Below, piece after piece: positions 56,296 to 63,136 of a stretch of 64,000 bases of DNA. Positions within the stretch are counted from its first letter, which is position 1. The number at the start of each line of letters is the position of its first letter. The notes under the pieces were generated by a model that was not told the DNA's origin, searched no databases, and saw nothing but the letters and a program-made list of their open reading frames with translations. Position numbers and translations under genes: made by a program. This DNA is from Anaerolineae bacterium (GTDB lineage Bacteria; Chloroflexota; Anaerolineae; Promineifilales; Promineifilaceae). The DNA lies in NCBI GenBank assembly GCA_023384415.1, contig JAHDWJ010000015.1, forward strand, positions 62,001 to 126,000, written 5' to 3'.

Positions 56296-56376
56296 TACAT
56301 TGATTATGCCAATGGCAACAGCCAATACACGAATACAGTAATAGCCAACAATCAAACTAGAAAACGCCAGACTCCT
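56296..56376. repeat. Dispersed intergenic repeat, partial copy C
   Basis: The end ACTAGAAAACGCCAGACTCC matches the 3' end of copies A and B, with looser similarity before it. The rest of 56240-56626 shows no gene; small open frames there lack ribosome-binding sites. Confidence 0.45.
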
Positions 56377-56626
56377 GTAAAAGAGAAGCCATAATATAAC
56401 CCATACATGTACCTAAACTATACCACATATTCTACCCCTGTTGCTTCTCAGCCTGTCATCCAGGCAGGTAATTCCATACTCCAGACATTCTATTCGAGGA
56501 GAGCAACACGCCCACCCGCTGCTCGTTCGCACGTGAGCGTGGGAACTCCCTGGTACGGAGTACTGCCTACCCGTTCACTTGCTCCACTCGCAAACTCCCC
56601 CACAGCCCGTTATACTTATCTTTGTT

Positions 56627-57367
56627 ATGAAAGCGATCCTGCGCTTTTACGCTAACCTGAACGATTTTTTGCCCCCCGATAAACGGCAGCAGCCGCTGGT
56701 TATGTCCCTCAATGAACCGGTTGCCGTGAAGCATCTTATTGAAGCGGCTGGGGTGCCCCACCCAGAAGTAGAATTGATTGTGCAAAATGGCCGGTCGGTA
56801 GAGTTTGCCTCGTTGGTGGAAGATGGGGATCGGGTGGCGGTGTACCCCCTGTTTTCGCTGTTAGACCTGGATGAGATGCCCCGGCTGCGGCCGCGGCTGC
56901 CTGATCCCATCACCTTTGTCTTAGATGGACACCTGGGGCAGTTGGCCGCCTATCTGCGGATGTTGGGGTTTGACTGCCTGTATCGCAATAATTATGATGA
57001 CCCGGAACTGGCGCAAATTTCCCATGATGAGAACCGGGTGTTGCTGACGCGGGACCGCCGTTTGTTGATGCGGAAGCAGGTCATTCACGGGTACTGCCTG
57101 CGGGATACGGACCCCCGGCAGCAGTTGTTGGAGCTATTGGCCCGGTTTGCTTTGCGGCCGCATATCCGTCCCTGGCAGCGGTGTATTCGTTGCAACGGCG
57201 ACCTGGCGGCTATTGCCAAAGAAGCCATTATAGACCGGCTGGAACCCAAAACGCAGCTTTATTACGACGAGTTCCAAATTTGCCAATCGTGCCAGCAAAT
57301 TTATTGGCAGGGTTCCCATTTCCGCCGGATGCAGCCTTTTATTGAAGAGATTGTCAATGGACATTAA
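56627..57367 (+). CDS. Mut7-C RNase-domain protein with N-terminal ubiquitin-like fold
   Basis: 246 residues from ATG 56627. Residues 1-85 resemble a ThiS/MoaD-like beta-grasp domain (ILRFYANLNDFLPPDKRQQP, GDRVAVYPLF). Residues ~95-240 are Mut7-C: FVLDGHLGQLAAYLRMLGFD, ENRVLLTRDRRLLMRK, and a zinc ribbon CIRC...CQSC. Mut7-C is a PIN-related putative nuclease. The beta-grasp/Mut7-C fusion is known but its role is not. The stop is 59 bp before a toxin-antitoxin operon. Confidence 0.88.
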   Translation: MKAILRFYANLNDFLPPDKRQQPLVMSLNEPVAVKHLIEAAGVPHPEVELIVQNGRSVEFASLVEDGDRVAVYPLFSLLDLDEMPRLRPRLPDPITFVLDGHLGQLAAYLRMLGFDCLYRNNYDDPELAQISHDENRVLLTRDRRLLMRKQVIHGYCLRDTDPRQQLLELLARFALRPHIRPWQRCIRCNGDLAAIAKEAIIDRLEPKTQLYYDEFQICQSCQQIYWQGSHFRRMQPFIEEIVNGH

Positions 57368-57389
57368 GGCGTCTAATTGTTAAAATGGC

Positions 57390-57412
57390 GTTAGCTGATT
57401 TGATTAGCTAAC
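57390..57412. promoter_or_regulatory. Candidate antitoxin operator
   Basis: GTTAGCT (57390-57396) and AGCTAAC (57406-57412) form an inverted repeat with a 9-bp centre, 14 bp before the antitoxin start. Phd/YefM antitoxins autorepress at such sites. Confidence 0.6.
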
Positions 57413-57426
57413 ATGGAGATGCAGGC

Positions 57427-57681
57427 ATGATTACAAAAACTGTCTCAGCGACTGAAGCGAAAAACCGTTTTGGGGCTGTTTTGCGTGAAATCAAAAGAAG
57501 TGGTGGCCCTATCGTTGTCCAACGGGATGGTGAACCAGTCGCTATTATTCTTAGCGTCACTGAGTATCAAACATTGCAGAAAACTGCCTCGGTGGATGAA
57601 GATCCTGTTTTAGCTGCGTTTGGCCTGTGGGCGGATCGGGAAGATATAGATGAAACATGGCTAGAAGAAGGTCGCAAATAG
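57427..57681 (+). CDS. Phd/YefM-family antitoxin
   Basis: 84 residues. The Phd/YefM dimerisation and DNA-binding domain is clear: SATEAKNRFGAVLREIKRSG, then PIVVQRDGEPVAIILSVTEY. The C-terminal ~30 residues are acidic (DEDPVLAAFGLWADREDIDE), as expected of the toxin-neutralising tail. 16 bp upstream of its PIN toxin. Confidence 0.93.
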   Translation: MITKTVSATEAKNRFGAVLREIKRSGGPIVVQRDGEPVAIILSVTEYQTLQKTASVDEDPVLAAFGLWADREDIDETWLEEGRK

Positions 57682-57697
57682 TGGAGAAGTACCTGGC

Positions 57698-58087
57698 ATG
57701 AAGAATGAATTTCTCTGGGATACAGGCGCCTTAATTGATATTTACCTGGGGCGAACCCGTATCAAGCCATACGTTGATTTGTTGGCGCAAAATGAACTGG
57801 TTGCTTTTGTTTCTGCTATTAGCGAGGCTGAACTATGGCGTGGCTTACGGCCAGGTGAGTTGGTTAAACATGAGGTTATTTTAGGGCGATTTACCTTATT
57901 ACCGCTGCGTTCTGAAATGGCTCGATTGGCCGGTCAATGGATGCAGCTTTACCAAAAACAGGGGTTGGGCTGGATGGATGCTTTTATTGTGGCAACGGCT
58001 CATGTTGCTGGTTTACCATTGTTGACTAGAAATAAAAAGCTGGCGACTTTATTAAATCAGGAAACTAAAATTGTTTTATATGACTGA
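57698..58087 (+). CDS. PIN-domain toxin (VapC-like)
   Basis: 129 residues. PIN acidic residues: Asp in LWDTGALIDIYLG, Glu in AISEAELWRGL, and Asp in GWMDAFIVATAHV. It should be a Mg2+-dependent RNase held by the Phd-type antitoxin, an exchanged pairing since VapC usually has VapB. The 3' end overlaps the methyltransferase start by 8 bp. Confidence 0.92.
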   Translation: MKNEFLWDTGALIDIYLGRTRIKPYVDLLAQNELVAFVSAISEAELWRGLRPGELVKHEVILGRFTLLPLRSEMARLAGQWMQLYQKQGLGWMDAFIVATAHVAGLPLLTRNKKLATLLNQETKIVLYD

Positions 58088-58790
58088 CGTAGTCAATAAT
58101 CGAGCACAATTCAGAGCAGCTGTGGGGAATGTTTATTCAACCTTCTGGCGGCTTGGGCTTAGACTGCGGTTTCATTTGTGGCAGAAGCGAAAGTTGAAGC
58201 AGCCGGTGTTAGAATGGGTAGCGGGTAAGCCGTTTGTAATATTGCCCCAGGTGTTTAACCCCAACTTGTTTCTTACCAGTGCGTTTATGGTGCAGGCGTT
58301 AAATGAGACGTTGGTACCGCCAGAGTGCCGCTTTTTGGATATGGGCACGGGCAGTGGGGTGGGGGCGGTGTTCGCGGCCGCGTTCACTCCTTATGTCACG
58401 GCTATAGACATCAACCCCGCGGCCGCCCGTGCCGCCCGCATCAATGCCCTGCTCAACCAGGTAGAAGAGCGGGTGCGGGTGTTAGAAGGGGATCTGTTTG
58501 CCCCAGCAGCCGGGGAGCAGTTTGAGGTCATCTTGTTTAATCCCCCCTATTATCGAGGGCAGCCCCAGAGCCAGTTGGATAGAGCTTTTCGGGCAGAAGA
58601 TGTGATAGAACGGTTCGCGGCCGCGCTGCCCCAACACCTCACCCCCAACGGCCATCTACTCCTGCTCCTCTCCACCACCAGCGACGAAGAGCATTTCCTG
58701 ACCCTGTTTCGTCAGCAAGGATACAGTGTCACCCCCACCGCCCACCACCCCCTGCCCGGCGAGCGGATTACCTTGTACAAAGTGGGGTAA
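58080..58790 (+). CDS. SAM-dependent methyltransferase (HemK/RsmC-like fold)
   Basis: 236 residues from ATG 58080. Motif I FLDMGTGSGVGAVFAA, motif II ITAIDINP-like (VTAIDINPAA) and the N6-amino motif LFNPPYYRG. NPPY enzymes methylate glutamine or adenine/guanine amino groups; a target in translation (PrmC-like) or rRNA/DNA is possible. The N-terminal ~75 residues are basic and specific. It overlaps the PIN gene, which is unusual and suggests co-translation. Confidence 0.85.
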   Translation: MTDVVNNRAQFRAAVGNVYSTFWRLGLRLRFHLWQKRKLKQPVLEWVAGKPFVILPQVFNPNLFLTSAFMVQALNETLVPPECRFLDMGTGSGVGAVFAAAFTPYVTAIDINPAAARAARINALLNQVEERVRVLEGDLFAPAAGEQFEVILFNPPYYRGQPQSQLDRAFRAEDVIERFAAALPQHLTPNGHLLLLLSTTSDEEHFLTLFRQQGYSVTPTAHHPLPGERITLYKVG

Positions 58791-59136
58791 GGGTTTCAAG
58801 TTTGCGAGTGGGCGAGTTGGCCCTCCGGTGATTGCTGAAAATAGTTTTGACCCTTGTACTTTCCTCATAGTCAAGTGGCCTGGTGATTTGTTTAGCTATC
58901 TTGGTATATCATTCCGCATAAACCCCCAGTTTTCCGTGTATGCTAAAATATTGGCGGCTATTTTGGCTATAAGGGGTGTTTATACCGAAAAATGATCAGT
59001 AAAACACCAAAATAAGGGTATTTAGCCTAAATGGAGTTCGGCCTAATATATGGTATGTGGCTCGGCGTAGGTTATCATTTGAGCGAGGCCTAACATGGTT
59101 GGTGGGTTGAAAAAATGTTGTGAATAGTAGTCGTTT
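58791..59136. other. Gene-free, AT-richer stretch
   Basis: No supportable gene. It opens with a GTTTGCGAGTGGGCGAGT repeat of the CTCGCAAACTCGC family. AT content is visibly higher than in neighbours and the GCGGCCGC octamer is missing from here until 62301. Confidence 0.6.
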
Positions 59137-59493
59137 TTGCAGACTCCATCTGCTATAAGTTCAACAGATGATATCCTGGCAAATTGTGTCAGAATCAACA
59201 TACCCCTGGCTGATTGTAATACACCAACAGATGCACTCCCTTTTATGGGAATAGCTTTTGTACTAAGCGGTGGCGGTATGGGCTATTTCATCGGAGCGTA
59301 TAGCTAGCATAATTCAGAAAAGAATTCGTTAACAACGGCATCCCCTCAACAGAAATCTACCCCTGATTCAGTACACTCAGAATCATCAAATATTGAAGTA
59401 GAACTCCATAAAGCTAAGGATATGCTTGATAGAGGGCTGATTGATGAGGAAGAGTTCAAAGCATTGAAAAGAAAGATCATTGAGCGTGGTTAA
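59137..59493 (+). pseudogene. Broken SHOCT-domain gene with amber stop
   Basis: One frame reads through a short hydrophobic segment (PFMGIAFVLSGGGMGYFIG), hits TAG at 59305-59307, then continues into a Ser/Thr/Gln linker and a clear SHOCT motif (AKDMLDRGLIDEEEFKALKR), ending at TAA 59491. There is no good start or RBS, although ATG 59245 precedes the hydrophobic part. The layout membrane segment-linker-SHOCT is normal for small SHOCT proteins, so a single nonsense mutation is the simplest reading. Confidence 0.65.
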
Positions 59494-59534
59494 ATATTGG
59501 GACTTGGACAAATCCCTGTTGGGTCGTAAGGGTT

Positions 59535-59849
59535 ATGGTGCTATTTGCGGCTTATGTCAGGTGCACCAGTCCCGTAGAAAAGGGCAGTATGTTGGCTGGC
59601 AATGGCCGCTTCTACAAGCTGAGCACCATCTGGACCAGCTCACCTAACAGTACAGACAATGTATCCAGCATAACTTCCTCTGACTATGCCGAAGCGGCGA
59701 GGAAATTTCTCAAATGGAGAGTGCCTGCCGGGCATAGGAGCTTCCAGCGACCGAATCGCCGCGGGTTTTGGTTTTGCGGTTCGGTCAGTAATGCCCATGT
59801 TAATTTACTTTATTTTGTCCTGTTGGAAATCCCTTCTCCAATAGGCTGA
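59535..59849 (+). pseudogene. Doubtful open frame, possible gene relic
   Basis: 104-residue open frame (GTGCTATT-type start region, no clear RBS). Fragments such as IWTSSPNSTDN and RRGFWFCGSVS faintly recall the end of a formylglycine-generating-enzyme-like (SUMF1) domain split over frames. I would not treat it as expressed. Confidence 0.25.
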
Positions 59850-59889
59850 TAGAGTAAATTAGGGAAAGATTCAGTTAAGGAATGTAATC

Positions 59890-62127
59890 ATGAAACGCAT
59901 ATCAAATCTGTTCGCTTTGTTAGTAGTGTTGATGATCTTAGCCGCTTGTAGCGATAGCAGTGGATCCGAATCTATCGAAATTGTTCCAACGTTAACAACC
60001 ATTGGAACCGTAATCCCGCCTTCTATTGAACCAACGCAGGAGATTTCTCCTACAACTTTGCTGGCTATAGAGGTGGATGAACTACCTGTCGCTGCGTCCG
60101 GCCCACAAACGACCAATCCCGTCATCACAAACGAAAATATCAACCGGGTTATCTCATTGATAACAACTGAACATGTAGAAAATGGCAATGTACGCGGTAG
60201 ATTCAGTGTGGCGTATAGCCCGGATGGAGCACACATTGTTTCTATGTCAGGTAGAACCGTATGGGTACGGGATGCGACCACCGGCGAGCTTTTGCATACA
60301 CTTGAAGGGGTGCTGCTTTCAGACAGGAGGCACGTCATCTCAAGGCTAGATGATGACACAGTGCAGGTATGGGAGGTAGCCAGTGGTGATCTTCTGCATA
60401 CATATCCAAATGGAGCAAGCATTGTGGCGTATAGCCCAGATGGGACTCGCTTCATCTCAGCAGAGGGTGATACAGTGCAGGTATGGGATGCGATTACTGG
60501 CGACCATTTACTCACCCTGAATGGTCGGGTAAGGGGGTTATTCCGCCCATACAGCCCAGATGGTACACGCATCGTTTTGTTGTTAGATACCTCTTCAGCT
60601 TTGGGCGTATGGGATGCAATGAACGGTGTCCTGCTGCATACACTGGAAGGGCTTACAGATCGAGATCGAGTGGAAAGTGTGTCATTTAGCCCAGATGGGA
60701 CACGTATTGTCTCAGCGAGTCAAAGTGGACCGAATGACCCGGTCCGGGTACGGGTATGGGATATCGAAAGTAGTAACCTCTTGTATACGCTCGATGGTAT
60801 GAGAGTAGGGGGGGAACACCCGTACAGTCCAGACGGTACACGCATCGTCTTGTTAAACACTCCATTAACCTTGAATGTTTGGGATGCGGTGAGCGGTGAT
60901 TTGCGGCACACACTCGAAGGGCATACCAATGGGGTGACCAGCATGACTTATAGTCCTGATGGAACACAAATTGTTTCTGGGTCATTAGATAACACCGTGC
61001 GGGTTTGGGATGTGGTCAGTGGGAATCTGCTGCGTACTCTTCGAAGACATACAAACGAGGTAGTTAGCGTAGCCTATAGCCCAGATGGGACACGTATCGT
61101 CTCTGTGTCAATGGATGGCATAATGCATGTGTGGGGTGTTTCAGAAGAGATTGCGGTGGATATAGTGGCTGCCTCTGCATCTAGTTCACAAACGACCAAC
61201 ACCATCATCACCAATAACAACATCCACCAAGTCACTCAATTGATAATGCTGGGAGAGAGGGGGATCAGCGTGGCCTACAGTCCGGATGGATCACGCATTG
61301 TCTCAGGGTATGATACTGTGCGGGTGTGGGATACAATAAGCGGCAATCTGCTGCTCACACTTGAAGGGCATGCAGGTGGGGTGATCAGCGTGGCTTACAA
61401 CCCGGATGGGACACGTATCATCTCAGGGGCAGAGGATAATACCGTAAGGGTGTGGGATGCCGTGAATGGCAACCTGCTACGTACACTTGAAGGGCATACA
61501 GATACGGTGACCAGTGTGGCCTACAGTCCGAATGGACAGCGCATCGTATCAGGATCCAGTGATAATACCGTGAGCGTATGGGATGCAGCGAGTGGTAATC
61601 TATTGCTCAAACTTGAAGGGCACACTGATCTGGTAAGGAGTGTGGCCTACAGCCCCGATGGAAGTCGTATTGCTTCGGGGTCATGGGATGGCACTGTGCG
61701 GATATGGGACGCGGCGAGTGGCAACCTGCTGCTTACACTTGACGGGTATACAAGCCAAGTGCATAGTGTGGCCTACAGCCCGAATGGGCGGCGCATCGTC
61801 TCTGGCTACGGGTATGGTGACGGGAGGCTCCGTGTGTGGGATGCAGAGACTGGTATTGAATTGATCACATTTCCAAAGCATACAAATAATGATGTAACGA
61901 GCATAGCTTACAGCCCAGATGGAAAATACATTGTATCGGGGTCAGATGATTCAGATATGAGGTCTTTAAGGGGTGCGATGCGAGTGTGGGATGCAGAAAG
62001 TGGTGATCTATTACTCACGCTAACTATAGACGTAGTGCAGGGTGTCGCATTTAGCCCAGATGGGGCATACATTGTTTCGGCGGGGAATGAGATCGTGCGG
62101 GTGTGGGGTATTCCTGCGGAGGAATGA
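59890..62127 (+). CDS. WD40 double-propeller lipoprotein
   Basis: 745 residues; ATG 59890 follows AAGGAATG. Lipobox LAAC. About fourteen to fifteen WD40 repeats, each with SPDGTRIVS and VWDA-S-G-N-LL-TLEGH. The repeats form two blocks (residues ~80-425 and ~455-745), each preceded by a similar linker (QTTNPVITNENINRVISLI; QTTNTIITNNNIHQVTQLI) and each closed by VWG, so the whole propeller module was duplicated. Probably a surface scaffold for protein binding. No GCGGCCGC in the gene and a lower GC content suggest recent arrival. Confidence 0.92.
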   Translation: MKRISNLFALLVVLMILAACSDSSGSESIEIVPTLTTIGTVIPPSIEPTQEISPTTLLAIEVDELPVAASGPQTTNPVITNENINRVISLITTEHVENGNVRGRFSVAYSPDGAHIVSMSGRTVWVRDATTGELLHTLEGVLLSDRRHVISRLDDDTVQVWEVASGDLLHTYPNGASIVAYSPDGTRFISAEGDTVQVWDAITGDHLLTLNGRVRGLFRPYSPDGTRIVLLLDTSSALGVWDAMNGVLLHTLEGLTDRDRVESVSFSPDGTRIVSASQSGPNDPVRVRVWDIESSNLLYTLDGMRVGGEHPYSPDGTRIVLLNTPLTLNVWDAVSGDLRHTLEGHTNGVTSMTYSPDGTQIVSGSLDNTVRVWDVVSGNLLRTLRRHTNEVVSVAYSPDGTRIVSVSMDGIMHVWGVSEEIAVDIVAASASSSQTTNTIITNNNIHQVTQLIMLGERGISVAYSPDGSRIVSGYDTVRVWDTISGNLLLTLEGHAGGVISVAYNPDGTRIISGAEDNTVRVWDAVNGNLLRTLEGHTDTVTSVAYSPNGQRIVSGSSDNTVSVWDAASGNLLLKLEGHTDLVRSVAYSPDGSRIASGSWDGTVRIWDAASGNLLLTLDGYTSQVHSVAYSPNGRRIVSGYGYGDGRLRVWDAETGIELITFPKHTNNDVTSIAYSPDGKYIVSGSDDSDMRSLRGAMRVWDAESGDLLLTLTIDVVQGVAFSPDGAYIVSAGNEIVRVWGIPAEE

Positions 62128-62199
62128 TAAGTGGGCTATTAACAATTGGCGATCAACCATTGACCATTTTTCAGTCCTCAGTCCTCTCCCGGAATTCCT

Positions 62200-63078
62200 A
62201 TGCCTGTTGACAGTTTTGCTTTTCTCCCCCGATTGATAAGCACGTTTTATCAGAGTGTTGAACGTGAGCCGGAGCTGCCTATCCCGTGGACGCCGGTGAC
62301 GCGGCCGCTTGCCCAAACCATCTTCGGCCTCATCACCTCGGCAGGACTGTACCATGCCCCCACCCAACCCCCGTTTGATATGGAGCGGGAGCAGGCCGAA
62401 CCTACCTGGGGAGACCCCACCTTTCGGGCGATTCCTGGGGATGTGCCTCGCCAGGAGATTGCCGCCAGCCATCTACACCTGAACACAACCGATTTGCTGG
62501 CCGACATCAATATTCAACTGCCCCTGGATCGGTTCCGGGAGTTAGCCGAGGCCGGGGAGATTGGCGGGGTGGCCCGGGTCGGTTATTCATTTATGGGGTA
62601 TCAGGGGTATCCACCGGACGCGGCCGCGTGGCAAAATGAGTATGGCCCCCAGGTCGCTGGCCTGCTCAAGGCTGAAGGAGTCACCGCAGTCCTGCTCACC
62701 CCCGCCTGACCGGACTGCTCCCTCAACGTGCCCGTGTTGGCGCGTACCCTGGAACAGCACGGCCTGGCGACTATTTTAGTGACCAACATGCCCTATTGGG
62801 CGGAGAAAATCGGTGTGCCACGCACCCTGGCGGTCCAATTTCCTTTTGGGCATATCCTGGGCCAGCCAGGGGATGTGTCCATGCAGCGGCGGGTGATTGC
62901 TCAGGCGTTGCAGGTGTGGCAGAATGCGGCCGCGCCTGGGACAATCGTTCACAGTGAAGAAAGCTGGCCCACCCCGGCAGCTGAGGCCAGTAAAAGTTGG
63001 CAGCCTACAACCCCATCTCCAGTGATTGCCCATCTGGGGCCAAAGCTGCGCGAGCTGCTTCGGCAGCGGCGGGGGTGA
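62200..63078 (+). CDS. GrdB/PrdB-family selenoprotein (TGA read as Sec170)
   Basis: 292 residues if TGA 62707-62709 is read through. The N-part matches the glycine/sarcosine/betaine reductase selenoprotein B family: QPPFDMEREQAEPTWGDPTF, ADINIQLPLDRFRELAEAG, RVGYSFMGYQGYP. The sequence around the TGA is LLTPA-Sec-PDCSLNVPVLARTLE; family members usually have Cys-Pro-x-Cys there. The frame continues without a shift into the expected C-part (ILVTNMPYWAEKIGVPRTLA, FPFGHILGQPGD). A hairpin lies 16 nt after the TGA. A nonsense mutation is the alternative, but exact placement on the redox residue strongly favours Sec. The protein is a predicted redox enzyme, not necessarily an amino-acid reductase. 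Confidence 0.85.
62726..62745 (+). promoter_or_regulatory. Candidate bacterial SECIS element
   Basis: A 7-bp stem ACGTGCC (62726-62732) / GGCGCGT (62739-62745, one G-U) with loop CGTGTT, which offers G-U. The loop starts 23 nt after the TGA, inside the usual window for SelB-binding hairpins. Confidence 0.6.
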
Positions 63079-63136
63079 AGGGAGAACAGGAGACTCACCC
63101 ACTCGCAAACTCGCAAACTCGCACAAGGAACAAACC

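Noticed and set aside
59871..60572. 233-residue reverse-strand frame
   Set aside because: Antisense to the WD40 lipoprotein; apparent repeats only mirror the WD40 repeats.
62707..62709. TGA taken as a nonsense mutation making a pseudogene
   Set aside because: Placement on the redox residue, uninterrupted downstream frame and a nearby hairpin fit selenocysteine better.
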